A stretch of DNA of 64,000 nt from NCBI RefSeq assembly GCF_003432075.1, contig NZ_QWBU01000003.1, positions 1 to 64,000 on the forward strand, in the 5' to 3' direction. This DNA comes from Shinella sp. WSJ-2. Lineage in GTDB: Bacteria; Pseudomonadota; Alphaproteobacteria; Rhizobiales; Rhizobiaceae. Position numbers and translations under genes: made by a program. Below the pieces are notes generated by a model. That model saw only the letters and a program-made list of their open reading frames with translations, had not been told where the DNA came from and ran no database searches. This document shows, piece after piece, positions 7,341 to 17,887 of this stretch. The number at the start of each line of letters is the position of its first letter. The first letter of the stretch is position 1.

Positions 7341-9466
7341 TCACTTCTTGCCTTCACGTGCCCATGGCGGTGGTTGCCTGTTTTCGACCCAAGGGAGGAG
7401 TTGCAATGGTTTTCGCTCGATGCCCGCCGTGATGACAGGATAGTGCTTCAAGGCCTCGCGCATCAGCGGAAGGCCTGCCGGATTGGTGTAGCGCGTGTTC
7501 GTTTCGCTACCCTCGCTTAACCGTCCGGAAATGTCATCGATCACCTCCGTCGAGACGCCCGCCTGCTTCAGCGTATCAGCCATGCCATGCCGAAGCGCGT
7601 GAATGGCACGCGACCACATGTTCTTGCCAAGCGCAGCCTGCATCACAGGGACGAAGGTATCGTAGAACCTATTGCCGGGATCGTTGTCCGTTTTGTCCGA
7701 AAAGAGATCCGGAAAGAGCTGCACGTATCCCAGCTTCTTGATTGCCTGGACATATCGATGAATCCAAGCCGTACCATCTCATCCGGCAAGGGCAGCAACC
7801 GCTGAGATTGAGTCGTCTTCAACCGGCGTGTTTCGTTGGTTCGAAGAATGATGACATAGCCTTCTTCGTCCTTTGCTATGTCATCGACATGAAGCCCGGC
7901 AAACTCCTTACGTCTGGGACCGAGATAGGTGAGGAGGATCGGCAAAAAATAGAGCGAATCGTGGAAGACCTGCGTGCCAGCCTTTCGCCGTCTTCCCCGC
8001 AGATGATCCTGAGAGCCCACATACACCGGACTGGAGAAGATCGGAATGATGTCCTGAGGTTTCGGTTTGTACTGCCGCTGGCGAATGTCTCCAGCCTTGG
8101 GCTTTCGTGGACGTAGACCTTCGAAGGTCCAACCCTCAATTTCGAATCCGTGGCCTTTCAGATGCTTGAGGAAATGGCTGAGGTTTCCGAAGTGCTTGCG
8201 GATCGTCGCGGCGGCAAGGCCGACCTTCGGCTTTGTTCCGGATGCTTCCGCCGCTCGGCGCATCTCGTTACCTTTGGCGCGTAGTTCCGGCGCCGACATC
8301 ACGCGCATCCGGCTGCTGCGGCCCCAGTCGGTGGGGATGTCATTGAAGTGCTGGCGCAACAGGCCGATGTGATATTGCTCGATCTGCCCGGAATGCTCGA
8401 CACCATGTTCAACAAGCACGGACTGATACATGCGCACAAGGGCCTTGGCGTCACGGGCAGTCTCAGCCGTCCACTCGTTGCCCATGTTGGCGATAAGCTT
8501 GTCACACTCCTGTTCGAAGTCCGAAACCGCGACCACCCGCTGTCCGGCTTCTGAAGCCTTCGACCCCGCCTGTTTCTTCGTGGCTGAGGGTTGGATCAGG
8601 TCGAGGTAGGCGATTTCCGGATCGTCCGGCGCGGCAGTCAGAGCTGATGCGGATGGTCGTTCAACAACCGAAGGCGGCGGTAAAGGATCAGAGTCTGGGG
8701 TCGGAGGTTCGGCTTCCGTGACCTCGGCATTTGGCGTCACGGCTCTTCCGCCGCCCGTGAATTCGCTCCGACTTTTGTCCACCAGTTCGTGGCGCTCTTC
8801 GATATGGAGAAGAGCCGCGGCGCGACCCTCGAAGATCTTGGACATGGCGCGCTGACGATTAGCGACGGTGTCGTCAATTTCGAATTGGTAGATCAGCCGT
8901 CGGATGCCGTCTTCAAAACCGGGGCTGCGCGCCACGGTCAGTTCGCCGCGATAGTTTGCCCGGATGGCATCGACATGCGATGCCGGCACGCCATTGTTCA
9001 AAAGATAGGTCAGGCCCGCGCAGTCATTCTCCAGAGACAGATCCACGCGCGTTCCGAACTTTGCCAGGAGCTGGCAGGCCCATCCCGCTTCGAGATCGAG
9101 TTCCATCTCCTCGATATTGCCGCCACGCCCATTGCGCCTTGCCAGCGTGTTGATGTCGTCGAGCCGTTCGAGTTCCTTGTCACGCTCATGCTCGAACAGT
9201 TTTTGGAGCTGTAGCTTGGACATCGTTTCCTTCGAGTTCAACTTCAATTCGGCCAGTCGCGTGTTGAGCTTCCGGCCGATGATCTGAGCCTTCTTATGGT
9301 CTGAACAGTGAAGGCTGAGTGAAAGGCGGCTGCCGGGACGGCAGTGGATAAAGGCGGCCGGGACGCGTGGCCGCCAATAGAAGATGTTTCCGCGGCGGAT
9401 CAGATTCTCGACCTCGTGGCGCACGGCCATGTCAAATGCCCTGTCTTTGCCCCGAGGTTCGTCCAT
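7341..9466 (-). pseudogene. Tyrosine recombinase (integrase), frameshifted
   Basis: The open frame 7643-9466 encodes an N-terminal region like DUF6538 (NLIRRGNIFYWRPRVP), a core-binding domain, and the first half of the catalytic domain with the box I arginine in TYLGPRRKEFAGL. A second frame, 7341-7724, carries the rest: HALRHGMADTL (box II H-x-x-R) and the catalytic tyrosine in TRYTNPAG. The change of frame is at about 7752-7757, where the minus strand reads GATATGTCC; adding one T (GATTATGTC) restores GFIDYVQAIKKLGY. So one base is missing. Met14 (9427) is a likely real start. The gene is next to the tRNA-Gln 3' end, as expected for the element's integrase. Inactivation by mutation is most likely; a sequencing error is possible. 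Confidence 0.85.
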
Positions 9467-9588
9467 CGCGTAAATCTCGCGTGGGCATCACCTCTGGGCA
9501 CCAGTTTTGGGCATCAGGTCGCCAATGATGCCAAAACACTATCCGGCACGACTGGAAAATCAAGGAATTAAGGGCTTTTAGGGAGAAT

Positions 9589-9662
9589 TGGCTGGGGAAC
9601 CTGGATTCGAACCAAGATTAACGGAGTCAGAGTCCGTCGTTCTACCGTTGAACTATTCCCCA
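9589..9662 (-). tRNA. tRNA-Gln (CTG anticodon)
   Basis: On the minus strand the 74-base gene begins TGGGGAATAGTTCAACGG and ends CCCCAGCCA, with CCA encoded. The acceptor stem TGGGGAA pairs with TTCCCCA. The anticodon arm ACGGA-CTCTGAC-TCCGT gives anticodon CTG, reading CAG (Gln). The T-arm GGTTCGAATCC is canonical. Its 3' end abuts the integrase side of the island, so it is the likely attachment site. Confidence 0.95.
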
Positions 9663-9900
9663 GCATGGCTGGTTCCGGCATGGCCGGGGCCTGTGAGGCG
9701 GGCTTATAAACAAACGGCAGCGAGATGCAAATGGTTTTTTTGAGAAAATTGCATCAGGTTTCGCAGGGCCTCCTGCTTCGCAGTTTCGTCATAAAAAGAA
9801 TTTGGCGAACGGGCCGGGCGCTGGTAATGTCGCGCCAACGAAGATCGAGAGAGCGCCTGCTTGCAGCCCCAGGGTTTTGCGCGGCGCCATAGGCAGTAAC

Positions 9901-11436
9901 GTGAACGACCCCGACAGCGGCGAAAAGCCGTCCGTTTCCGGGGCGCGAGTTGCGGACGATACGGGACGACCAAAGCGGTCGCGCCGTCGCAAGGGAAAGC
10001 AGAAGGGCGCAAGCTCCGCTGCCGTTTTCCCGTCCGCAGGCCAGGCGGCCGGTTCAACCGCAGTCGCCGAGCGCCCCCAGTCCGCACCGAGCGGCACCCC
10101 TGCGCGCAGAAACAAGCGTCGCAAGCACGGCAAGAGCGCCGACGGCGAAAATGTGCGCCCGCTTGCGCCCGTCGGCCAGCGTGAAGGTTCTCAACAGAAT
10201 CAGCATTCGGCAGATGGCCACAAGGCACGGCGCAAGCATCGCGGCCGCAAATCCGCCGTGCGTTCCACGCCAGCCGTTGCCAAGACGGCCATCGTGTCGC
10301 TTGTGGCGGAAACGATGGCCGAGCAGCGGCCCGTTTCGCATGAGCCGCGCCGCGAGGCCGTGCCGCCACGCGCCGCCGAGCGTGATGGCTACGATGCACC
10401 GCTCTACGCCGCGCTCGATCTGGGCACCAACAATTGCCGACTGCTCATCGCCCAGCCGACGCGGCCGGGGCAGTTCCGCGTCGTCGATGCCTTTTCGCGC
10501 ATCGTGCGGCTCGGTGAGGGGCTTGCGGCGAGCGGCCGTCTTTCCGACGAGGCGATGGACCGCTCTGTCGAGGCCCTGAAAATCTGCGCGGCGAAGCTGA
10601 AGAGCCGCAACATCCGCCGCGCCCGCCTGATCGCCACCGAGGCCTGCCGCGCGGCAACGAACGGCGAGAGCTTCCTTGAGCGGGTGAAGCAGGAGACGGG
10701 GCTCGATCTCGAAATCATCAACCGCGAGACGGAAGCTCGGCTTGCCGTGTCCGGTTGCTCGTCACTGGTCGGGCGCGAGGCGAAATCCGTCGTGCTGTTC
10801 GATATCGGCGGCGGTTCCTCGGAAATCGCGGTCATCCGCATCGGCGACAACCGCTCCAGCCGGCTTGCCAACCACATCACGCACTGGACCTCGCTGCCGG
10901 TCGGCGTCGTGACGCTGTCGGAGCGCCACGGCGGGCGGGATGTCACGCCGGAAAGTTTTCAAGGCATGGTCTCGGAGGTCGAGGGCATGCTGGCGAATTT
11001 CGATTGCCCCGCTGAAAGCGCGCATGCGCCGGAGGATTTCCATCTTATCGGCACGTCAGGCACGGTCACGACGCTCGCCGGCGTGCATCTTGACCTGCCG
11101 CGCTACGATCGTCGCCGCGTCGATGGCGTGTGGCTGTCGGACGATGAAGTCACGGCCATGCAGGCGCGGCTGCTGTCCTGGGACTTTTCCGCCCGCGCCG
11201 CCAACCCCTGCATCGGGCCCGACAGGGCCGATCTCGTGCTGGCCGGCTGCGCCATTCTCGAAGCGATCCGCAAGCGCTGGCCTTCGCGCCGCATGCGCGT
11301 CGCCGACCGCGGCTTGCGGGAAGGCCTGCTCACCGACATGATGGCTGATGACGGCGTCTGGCGCCGTGGCCGCCACCGCCGCAACCATCGCGGCGGGCAC
11401 CGCAACCCGGCAAAGCCCGAAGGACAGGCGTCATGA
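9901..11436 (+). CDS. ppx: Exopolyphosphatase / pppGpp phosphohydrolase family
   Basis: Ppx/GppA enzymes release phosphate from polyphosphate or convert pppGpp to ppGpp. The actin-like ATPase-fold motifs are [16 protein letters not shown] and [13 protein letters not shown], followed by the family's [11 protein letters not shown] segment. From the GTG at 9901 the protein has 511 residues; about 160 residues before the catalytic domain are basic, low-complexity ([22 protein letters not shown]) and absent from E. coli relatives. An in-frame TTG at 9802 would add 33 more residues. The stop overlaps the rlmE start (ATGA), so the two are co-translated. Ppx versus GppA specificity cannot be told from sequence. 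Confidence 0.88.
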   Translation: MNDPDSGEKPSVSGARVADDTGRPKRSRRRKGKQKGASSAAVFPSAGQAAGSTAVAERPQSAPSGTPARRNKRRKHGKSADGENVRPLAPVGQREGSQQNQHSADGHKARRKHRGRKSAVRSTPAVAKTAIVSLVAETMAEQRPVSHEPRREAVPPRAAERDGYDAPLYAALDLGTNNCRLLIAQPTRPGQFRVVDAFSRIVRLGEGLAASGRLSDEAMDRSVEALKICAAKLKSRNIRRARLIATEACRAATNGESFLERVKQETGLDLEIINRETEARLAVSGCSSLVGREAKSVVLFDIGGGSSEIAVIRIGDNRSSRLANHITHWTSLPVGVVTLSERHGGRDVTPESFQGMVSEVEGMLANFDCPAESAHAPEDFHLIGTSGTVTTLAGVHLDLPRYDRRRVDGVWLSDDEVTAMQARLLSWDFSARAANPCIGPDRADLVLAGCAILEAIRKRWPSRRMRVADRGLREGLLTDMMADDGVWRRGRHRRNHRGGHRNPAKPEGQAS

Positions 11437-12149
11437 CCAAGCCCCCCATCGGCCGCAAGCTCGGCCAGAAGGTCAAGAAGGGCAAGCTGAAGGCCTCCTC
11501 CCGTCGCTGGCTGGAGCGCCACATCAACGATCCCTATGTGCAGCGCGCCAAGCTGGAAGGCTATCGCGCCCGCGCGGCCTTCAAGCTCCTGGAGATCGAC
11601 GAGAAGCACCACATTCTCGATGGCGCCCGGCGCATCATCGACCTGGGGGCCGCGCCTGGAAGCTGGTCACAGATCGCAGCAAAGGTGACAAACTCGACCG
11701 ATGCCGATCCGCGCGTCGCGGCGATCGACTTCCTGGAAATCGATCCGCTGCCGGGCGTGCGCATCCTGCAGATGGACTTTCTCGAGCCGGATGCGCCGGA
11801 AAAACTGATCGAGGCCGTCGGCGGCACGCCGAACCTCGTGATATCGGACATGGCGGCGCCGACGACCGGCCATCGCCAGACGGACCACATCCGCACCATG
11901 CATCTATGCGAGGTCGCGGCGCATTTCGCGATCGAGGTTCTGGCGGAGGGCGGCCACTTCCTGGCGAAAACCTTCCAGGGCGGCACGGAGCGGGAGCTAC
12001 TCAATCTGCTCAAGCAGAATTTCAAGCAAGTCATCCATGTGAAGCCGGGCGCCTCGCGCGCCGAATCGGTGGAAATGTTCCTGCTCGCCAAGGGCTTCAA
12101 GGGCCGCAAGGCGCGCGACGAGGCGACCGAAGCCGAGGAGGAGTCGTGA
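11433..12149 (+). CDS. rlmE: 23S rRNA 2'-O-ribose methyltransferase RlmE
   Basis: This FtsJ/RrmJ-type enzyme methylates U2552 of 23S rRNA with S-adenosylmethionine during late 50S assembly. The 238-residue protein has a basic N-terminus, [16 protein letters not shown], the SAM-binding motif [12 protein letters not shown], the catalytic Asp in [13 protein letters not shown], and the later Lys in FLAKTFQGG. It is translationally coupled to ppx upstream and overlaps the VOC gene by one base downstream, so the three form an operon. Confidence 0.93.
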   Translation: MTKPPIGRKLGQKVKKGKLKASSRRWLERHINDPYVQRAKLEGYRARAAFKLLEIDEKHHILDGARRIIDLGAAPGSWSQIAAKVTNSTDADPRVAAIDFLEIDPLPGVRILQMDFLEPDAPEKLIEAVGGTPNLVISDMAAPTTGHRQTDHIRTMHLCEVAAHFAIEVLAEGGHFLAKTFQGGTERELLNLLKQNFKQVIHVKPGASRAESVEMFLLAKGFKGRKARDEATEAEEES

Positions 12150-12532
12150 TGCTGCTCTACACCACCGTCGGCACCAACGATCTTGAACGCGCCGGCCGCT
12201 TCTACGATGCCGTCCTGCCGCTCATCGGCTATATCAGGCAGAAGCAGGGGCCCGATGAAATCGGCTATGGCGCCGATGGGGACGTGCGCTGCCGCTTCTG
12301 GGTGGTCGAGCCCTTCAATCGCGAGCCCGCCACCTTCGGCAACGGCGTGACCATCGCCTTCGACGCGCCGACCCGTGCTTCCGTCGATGCGTTTCATGCG
12401 GCGGCGCTTGCACAGGGCGGCACGGATGAGGGCGCGCCGGGCATCCGGCCGTTCCACGCCAACTTCTACGCGGCCTTCGTGCGCGATCACGACGGCAACA
12501 AGCTCGTCGCCGTCTGCGAAAAGCCGGAATAG
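12149..12532 (+). CDS. VOC (glyoxalase/bleomycin-resistance) family protein
   Basis: A 127-residue single-domain protein of the vicinal oxygen chelate superfamily. It starts with the typical strand and helix TTVGTNDLERAGRFYDAVL and ends with the second module FYAAFVRDHDGNKLVAVC, where the conserved DxxGNxLE-type metal-side motif appears as DHDGNKLVAV. The substrate is unknown. The start ATG shares its A with the rlmE stop (TGATG), indicating coupling. The gene is convergent with the MFS gene, only 5 bp away. Confidence 0.8.
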   Translation: MLLYTTVGTNDLERAGRFYDAVLPLIGYIRQKQGPDEIGYGADGDVRCRFWVVEPFNREPATFGNGVTIAFDAPTRASVDAFHAAALAQGGTDEGAPGIRPFHANFYAAFVRDHDGNKLVAVCEKPE

Positions 12533-12537
12533 GCGTC

Positions 12538-14010
12538 CTACTTCACCGCAATCGTTTCCTCTTCCTCGGCCCCCATGCGGTGGCCGGAGACGGAGGCGCC
12601 TGCGTTTTTCGCCATGGTGAGGAAGGGCAGCGCCGCAAGCAGGGTGATGGCGGAGATTACCATGAAGGCGATCTGGAAATCACGCAGTTCGAGCGGCGAG
12701 CCGGTCAGCGAGGTCTCGATTTCGAGGATCGCACCGGCCACCGCCACGCCCATGGCAAGGCTCATCTGCTGAAGCACGGCGCTCATCGATGTCGCCTTGC
12801 TGGCATCCGAATCCGGAATATCGGCGAAGGAGAGCGCGTTCACGCTGGTAAAGAAGAACGAGCGCACGAAGCCTGCGATCAGCAGCACGCCGGCAATGAA
12901 CCAGAAGGGCGTGGTCGGCGCGAAAAGCCCGTTCACGAAGGTCAGCGCCGCGCCGAAGATGCTGGCGACGATCAGCGTCGTGCGGAAGCCGGCGATCGTC
13001 AGGACACGCTTGGCGATGACCTTGGTGGTGATCGCGCCGATCGCGCCGGTGAATGTGACGAGGCCGGACTGGAAGGGCGTGAGCCCGAAGCCGACCTGCA
13101 GCATCAGCGGCATCAGGAAGGGCACCGCGCCGACCGAGATGCGAAACAGCGTGCCGCCGACGGAGGCGGCGCGGAACGCGCTGTCGCGGAAGAGCTTGAG
13201 GTCGAGCAGCGGCGTCGGGTGGCGCTTTGCATGGCGCACGTAGAGCACGCCGCAGGCAAGGCCGACCACGGTGGAGACGATGCCGATGACAGGCGGAAGC
13301 GCCGGCAGGCTGATGACGGAAAGGCCGAACATCGTGCCGGAGGCGGCCACCGCGCTGAGGAAGAAGCCCGTCCAGTCGAGCGGCGGCGGGGCGGCGGCGC
13401 GGATTTCCGGCAGGTAGATGCCCGAGAGGATATAGCCGATGATGCCGACCGGCACGTTGATCAGAAAGATCCAGTGCCAGGAGAAATAGGTGGTGATGAA
13501 GCCGCCGAGTGGCGGGCCGGCCAAAGGCCCGACAAGGGCGGGAATGGTGAGCAGCGCCATGGCCGAGACGAGCTCGGAGCGGGAGGTGGAGCGCACCAGC
13601 ACGAGGCGGGCGACCGGCGTCATCATCGCCCCGCCCATGCCCTGCAGGAAGCGCGAGACGACGAAGGCGACGAGGCTGTCGGCGACGGCGCAGAGGATGG
13701 AGCCGGCGACGAAGACCAGGATGGCGAGGCGGAAGATGCGCTTGGCGCCGAAGCGGTCGGCCATCCAGCCGGAGAGCGGAATGAAGGTGGCGAGCGACAC
13801 CATATAGGCGGTCAGCGCCAGCTTCAGCGTGATCGGCCCCACGCCGAGATCGGCGGCGATGGCCGGCAGCGAGGTGGCGATGACGGTAGAATCCATCTGC
13901 TCCATGAAGAGCGCGACGGCGAGGATGAGGGGAACGATACGGTTCATCGGCAAATCGGGGTAGGAGGCCCTCGTGCAGACCCATCCGTCTTCTGCGCCCC
14001 GCATTGCCAT
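12538..14010 (-). CDS. MFS drug exporter, DHA2 (EmrB/QacA) type
   Basis: A multi-spanning exporter of 490 residues with about 14 hydrophobic segments. The DHA2 features are the MDSTVIATSLPAIAADL segment in TM1, the loop GWMADRFGAKRIF, and the TM5 motif C-like LVGPLAGPPLGGFI. It probably expels organic compounds using the proton gradient. The first ATG (14010) has GAGGA eight bases upstream, but it adds a 21-residue extension; Met22 (13947) gives the usual family N-terminus MNRIVPLILAVALF. It is divergent from the MBL gene across 134 bp. Confidence 0.85.
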   Translation of the reverse strand: MAMRGAEDGWVCTRASYPDLPMNRIVPLILAVALFMEQMDSTVIATSLPAIAADLGVGPITLKLALTAYMVSLATFIPLSGWMADRFGAKRIFRLAILVFVAGSILCAVADSLVAFVVSRFLQGMGGAMMTPVARLVLVRSTSRSELVSAMALLTIPALVGPLAGPPLGGFITTYFSWHWIFLINVPVGIIGYILSGIYLPEIRAAAPPPLDWTGFFLSAVAASGTMFGLSVISLPALPPVIGIVSTVVGLACGVLYVRHAKRHPTPLLDLKLFRDSAFRAASVGGTLFRISVGAVPFLMPLMLQVGFGLTPFQSGLVTFTGAIGAITTKVIAKRVLTIAGFRTTLIVASIFGAALTFVNGLFAPTTPFWFIAGVLLIAGFVRSFFFTSVNALSFADIPDSDASKATSMSAVLQQMSLAMGVAVAGAILEIETSLTGSPLELRDFQIAFMVISAITLLAALPFLTMAKNAGASVSGHRMGAEEEETIAVK

Positions 14011-14144
14011 CTGTCAAATCCTCGGGATCACAAGGCCGTGATGCGGCGGGACGGGATCGTGACAGCGCCCTAGATCGTCGCGTGTCATCCTCACGCCGAA
14101 GCCCGTGCCTATAACGGCGAAACGTTTTTCAGAAGGGAAGATCC

Positions 14145-15140
14145 ATGGCAGACCATTCGACAATCTCGCGCCGGTCCTTGTTTCTCGCCGCGGGCGTGAC
14201 GACATTGGCCGCACCGCTGCTGATGAACCGCGCGGGCGCCCTTGCCCAAACCGAAAGCGATGCCACCGATATGCGCGTAAGCCCCCTCGAAGCTCGCAGC
14301 TTCAAACTCGGCAGTTTCCGCGTGCTGGCCATCCGCGACGGCATGCGCGCCTCCGACAAGCCGAACGAGACATTCGGCATCAACCAGTCCGCCGAGGCCG
14401 TCGGCGCGCTTCTGGCGGAAAACTTCCTGCCGGCGGACAAATTCGTCAACAGCTTCACGCCGACGCTTGTCGATACGGGGTCGGAAGTCGTGCTGTTCGA
14501 TACCGGCATGGGCGAGGGCGGGCGCGACGCCGGCATGGGCCGTCTTCTCGAAGGTCTGAAATATGCCGGCTACACGGCCGACCAGATTTCCGTCGTCGTC
14601 ATCACCCACATGCATGGCGATCATATCGGCGGGCTGATGGAGGGCGGCAAGCCGGCCTTTCCGAATGCCCGCTACGTCACCGGCCGCACGGAATACGATT
14701 TCTGGGTCAATCCGGAGCGCATGGGTACGCCCGCCGAGCAGGGCCATCAGGGCGTGCTGGCCAAGGTGCAGCCGCTCGCCGAAAAGCTGACCTTCATCGA
14801 GGACGAAGGCCAGGTCGTGCCCGGCATTACCGGTCTCGACGCCTTCGGCCATTCACCCGGTCACATGATCTTCCGCGTCGAATCGGAAGGTAAGGCGCTC
14901 ATCCTGACGGCTGACACCGCCAATCACTTTGTGCTTTCCCTCCAGCGTCCGGACTGGGAGGTGCGCTTCGACATGGACAAGGCCCAGGCCGCGGCAACGC
15001 GCAAAAAGGTCTTCGACATGATCGCGACCGACAAGCTCGCCTTCCTCGGCTACCACATGCCTTTCCCGGCGGCAGGGTTCGTGGAGAAAGCCGGCGAGGG
15101 CTATCGCTTCGTGCCTGTAAGCTATCAGTTCGATCTCTGA
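14145..15140 (+). CDS. Metallo-beta-lactamase-fold hydrolase, Tat-exported
   Basis: A 331-residue protein with a twin-arginine signal ([10 protein letters not shown], then a hydrophobic stretch ending near ALAQ). The mature part has the MBL metal-binding motif HMHGDH, a further His in AFGHSPGH and a later Asp in LTADTANH, so a binuclear zinc site is expected in the periplasm. The organisation is that of the lactonase-like MBL hydrolases found in rhizobia; the substrate cannot be named. AAGGGAAG precedes the ATG at 14145. A strong terminator follows at 15166. Confidence 0.85.
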   Translation: MADHSTISRRSLFLAAGVTTLAAPLLMNRAGALAQTESDATDMRVSPLEARSFKLGSFRVLAIRDGMRASDKPNETFGINQSAEAVGALLAENFLPADKFVNSFTPTLVDTGSEVVLFDTGMGEGGRDAGMGRLLEGLKYAGYTADQISVVVITHMHGDHIGGLMEGGKPAFPNARYVTGRTEYDFWVNPERMGTPAEQGHQGVLAKVQPLAEKLTFIEDEGQVVPGITGLDAFGHSPGHMIFRVESEGKALILTADTANHFVLSLQRPDWEVRFDMDKAQAAATRKKVFDMIATDKLAFLGYHMPFPAAGFVEKAGEGYRFVPVSYQFDL

Positions 15141-15165
15141 GCACACCATCTGTGTGCAGGATGAG

Positions 15166-15191
15166 GCCCGGAAGGCATTCCGGGCTTTTTT
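15166..15191 (+). terminator. Rho-independent terminator
   Basis: GCCCGGAA (15166-15173) pairs perfectly with TTCCGGGC (15178-15185), loop GGCA, followed by six T. It lies 26 bp after the MBL hydrolase stop and separates it from guaB. Confidence 0.9.
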
Positions 15192-15322
15192 GCTATTTCC
15201 AAGCCGTCATGAACGTGTTACCAGCCCTCGCCAACTTCCAAGAATTTCTTGCAAGCGACCGAGGCGGACATCTCCCAATGTTCCCCTTGGTGCGTAAGCT
15301 TTACCCTGAAGGAACTTGGCCC

Positions 15323-16819
15323 ATGGCGCGCATCATTGAAACGGCAACCGGTCTCGAAGCCCTGACCTTCGACGACGTTCTCCTGCAACCCGGCCATTCC
15401 GAGGTCATGCCGGGCCAGACGAACATAGCGACCCGCATCGCACATGACTTCGAACTCAACCTGCCGATCCTCTCCTCCGCCATGGACACGGTGACGGAAA
15501 GCCGTCTCGCCATCGCGATGGCGCAGGCCGGCGGCCTCGGCGTCATCCACCGCAACCTGACGCCCGCCGAACAGGCCGAGGAAGTCCGTCAGGTCAAGAA
15601 ATTCGAAAGCGGCATGGTCGTCAACCCGGTCACGATCGGTCCGGACGCCACACTCGCCGACGCGCTGGCACTGATGAAATCCCATGGCATTTCCGGCATC
15701 CCGGTCGTCGAGAACGGCGGCAACGGCAAGGCGGGCCGCCTCGTCGGCATCCTGACGAACCGCGACGTACGCTTCGCTTCCGACCAGAGCCAGAAGATCT
15801 ATGAACTGATGACCCGTGAGAACCTGATCACGGTGAAGGAAAGCGTCGACCAGCAGGAAGCCAAGCGCCTGCTGCACACGCACCGCATCGAGAAGCTGCT
15901 GGTGGTCGACGGCGACGGCCGCTGCGTCGGCCTTATCACGGTCAAGGACATTGAGAAGTCGCAGCTCAATCCGAACGCCTCCAAGGATGCACAGGGCCGC
16001 CTGCGTGCTGCCGCCGCCATCTCGGTCGGCGACGACGGTTTCGAGCGCGCCGAGCGCCTGATCGAGGCCGGCGTCGATCTCATCGTCGTCGATACCGCGC
16101 ATGGCCATTCGCAGCGCGTGCTCGACGCCGTCGGCCGCGTCAAGAAGCTCTCCAATTCCGTGCGCATCATGGCCGGCAATGTCGCTACGGCCGATGGCAC
16201 GAAGGCGCTGATCGATGTCGGTGCCGATGCCGTCAAGGTCGGTATCGGCCCGGGCTCTATCTGCACCACGCGCATCGTCGCCGGCGTCGGCGTGCCGCAG
16301 CTCGCCGCCATCATGTCCTCTGTCGAGGCCGCGCAGGCCCAGGGCATTCCCGTCATCGCCGATGGCGGCATCAAGTTCTCCGGCGACCTTGCCAAGGCGA
16401 TCGCCGCCGGTGCCTCGGCCGTCATGGTCGGCTCGCTGCTCGCCGGCACGGATGAAAGCCCGGGTGAAGTGTTCCTCTATCAGGGCCGTTCCTTCAAGGC
16501 CTATCGCGGCATGGGGTCCGTCGGCGCCATGGCACGCGGCTCGGCAGACCGCTACTTCCAGGCGGAAGTGCGCGACACGCTGAAGCTGGTGCCCGAGGGC
16601 ATCGAAGGCCAGGTGCCGTACAAGGGTCCGGTCTCGGGCGTGCTGCACCAGCTCGCCGGCGGCCTCAAGGCCTCGATGGGGTATGTCGGCGGCAAGGACC
16701 TTCGGGAATACCAGGAACGCGCCACCTTCGTGCGCATCTCCGGCGCGGGCCTGCGCGAGAGCCATGCGCATGACGTGACGATCACCCGCGAGAGCCCCAA
16801 CTATCCGGGTGCCGTCTGA
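15323..16819 (+). CDS. guaB: IMP dehydrogenase
   Basis: GuaB oxidises IMP to XMP with NAD+, the committed step of GMP synthesis. The 498-residue protein has the N-terminal [10 protein letters not shown] strand, a CBS pair (about 95-215: [25 protein letters not shown]), the catalytic cysteine in [11 protein letters not shown] and the mobile flap RGMGSVGAM. The ATG at 15323 is chosen because it gives the canonical start and AAGGA lies just upstream; earlier in-frame starts would add an unrelated extension. A terminator follows at 16847. Confidence 0.97.
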   Translation: MARIIETATGLEALTFDDVLLQPGHSEVMPGQTNIATRIAHDFELNLPILSSAMDTVTESRLAIAMAQAGGLGVIHRNLTPAEQAEEVRQVKKFESGMVVNPVTIGPDATLADALALMKSHGISGIPVVENGGNGKAGRLVGILTNRDVRFASDQSQKIYELMTRENLITVKESVDQQEAKRLLHTHRIEKLLVVDGDGRCVGLITVKDIEKSQLNPNASKDAQGRLRAAAAISVGDDGFERAERLIEAGVDLIVVDTAHGHSQRVLDAVGRVKKLSNSVRIMAGNVATADGTKALIDVGADAVKVGIGPGSICTTRIVAGVGVPQLAAIMSSVEAAQAQGIPVIADGGIKFSGDLAKAIAAGASAVMVGSLLAGTDESPGEVFLYQGRSFKAYRGMGSVGAMARGSADRYFQAEVRDTLKLVPEGIEGQVPYKGPVSGVLHQLAGGLKASMGYVGGKDLREYQERATFVRISGAGLRESHAHDVTITRESPNYPGAV

Positions 16820-16846
16820 TCGCTTCGTCAAAAATGGACGTGTTGG

Positions 16847-16876
16847 AATGCCCGGTTCTGCCGGGCATTTTCATTT
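16847..16876 (+). terminator. Rho-independent terminator after guaB
   Basis: AATGCCCGG (16847-16855) pairs with CCGGGCATT (16861-16869), loop TTCTG, followed by TTTCATTTT. It lies 28 bp after the guaB stop. Confidence 0.88.
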
Positions 16877-16960
16877 TGCGCGCTTGATTCCTGTTCCGTT
16901 TTTTCAAGCATGCGCTAAGATTGCCGTACCGGCAATTTCGCCGGTTATCTGGGGGATATC

Positions 16961-17323
16961 ATGAAGACGTTTTTGGCTGGCGCCGTTCTGGCTCTGGGGC
17001 TGGTTTCGTCCGCGCATGCGCAGACGGTGAGTGCCGGCACGTATAATGTTGAAGGCACGAACCTCGACGGCTCCGCCTACACGGGCACCGCGACGATCGA
17101 GCTGACCAGCGAGACGACCTGCTCGATCGAGTGGCACACCGGATCGACCACTTCGAACGGCATCTGCATGCTCTATGGCGATGCTTTCGCCGCCGGCTAT
17201 GTGCTGGATGATGCCGTCGGCCTCATCGTCTACCACGTCAAGGGCGATGGCGTGCTGGAAGGCGCCTGGACGATCAGTGGCAAGGACGGCTCGGGCACCG
17301 AGAACCTGACATTGCAGCAGTAA
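16961..17323 (+). CDS. Small secreted protein, unknown function
   Basis: A 120-residue protein with a clear Sec signal peptide (MKTFLAGAVLALGLVSSAHA, cleavage after AHA). The mature 100 residues are beta-rich with two cysteines (TTCSIEWH and NGICMLYG) that could form a disulphide. I do not recognise the family. It has its own ATG with a weak upstream GGGGGATATC and is followed by the MAPEG gene 97 bp later. Confidence 0.65.
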   Translation: MKTFLAGAVLALGLVSSAHAQTVSAGTYNVEGTNLDGSAYTGTATIELTSETTCSIEWHTGSTTSNGICMLYGDAFAAGYVLDDAVGLIVYHVKGDGVLEGAWTISGKDGSGTENLTLQQ

Positions 17324-17420
17324 GTCTCTTCCTTCGGCTTGCCGCAAAGGCCGTTTCCGGTTGAGCCTTTGGCCGGAAACCCCTATCAAGGGGCCCGAAA
17401 CGACAAGCCGAAGGATAAAC

Positions 17421-17840
17421 ATGTCTCCCACGGAAGCCACGATCTGGCCTGTCATCGCGCATGTCGCGCTGGTCTTCGTCCTCTATTTCCTGTTGTCCTC
17501 CCGCCGCATGGGCGCGGTGAAATCGGGGCGGGCAAAGCCTGAACAGTTCCGCGAGAACCGCGACGAGCCGGCCGAAAGCGTGACTGTCAAAAACGCCATC
17601 GCCAACCAGTTCGAACTGCCGGTTCTGTTCTATGTGGTCAGCGTTTTCCTGTATCTCGTCGATGCCGACAATCCGGTGACGGTTGCTGGCGGCTGGCTGT
17701 TCGTGGCGCTGCGCTACGCCCACGCTTATGTGCATGTCACCAGCAACCGCCTGCGCTATCGCCGGCCGCTGTTCATCGCGGGGCTCGCGGTCGTCGGCCT
17801 TCTTTGGATATGGCTCGGCGTCTGGCTCGCCTTCACCTGA
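17421..17840 (+). CDS. MAPEG family membrane protein
   Basis: A 139-residue integral membrane protein with about four hydrophobic helices. The MAPEG hallmark FELPVLFYVVSVFLY follows an ENRDEPAESVTVKNAIANQ loop, and ALRYAHAYVHVTSNRLRYR is the conserved third-helix segment. Family members include microsomal glutathione transferases, but bacterial ones are mostly uncharacterised. The ATG at 17421 follows AAGGA; an upstream in-frame ATG lacks one. A terminator follows at 17888. Confidence 0.85.
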   Translation: MSPTEATIWPVIAHVALVFVLYFLLSSRRMGAVKSGRAKPEQFRENRDEPAESVTVKNAIANQFELPVLFYVVSVFLYLVDADNPVTVAGGWLFVALRYAHAYVHVTSNRLRYRRPLFIAGLAVVGLLWIWLGVWLAFT

Positions 17841-17887
17841 AATTTTGTCAGCACTGAATAAAGCAAATCACTGATCCGTTTGAGAAA

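Larger units (their letters stand above)
1..9588. mobile_element. Integrated genomic island (right part) at tRNA-Gln
   Basis: The segment lies directly against the 3' end of a tRNA-Gln gene and its tRNA-proximal gene is a tyrosine recombinase read away from the tRNA, the usual layout of tRNA-targeted integrative elements. All genes inside are accessory or unknown, while genes beyond the tRNA are core housekeeping genes. The left end is not in the window: I found no second copy of the tRNA 3' sequence (about 9589-9613) inside 1-9588, so the true left boundary probably lies upstream. Boundaries are inferred from context. Confidence 0.7.

Noticed and set aside
1..9588. Search for a second tRNA-Gln 3' end copy as left attachment site
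   Set aside because: No stretch matching the tRNA 3' sequence was found in this range, so no left boundary can be claimed.
12580..14073. Long open frame opposite the MFS gene
   Set aside because: The charged, Gly/Glu/Asp/Arg-rich product has no domain, whereas the minus strand encodes a typical 14-helix exporter.
15218..16831. Long open frame opposite guaB
   Set aside because: guaB is unambiguous on the plus strand and the antisense product has low-complexity composition.
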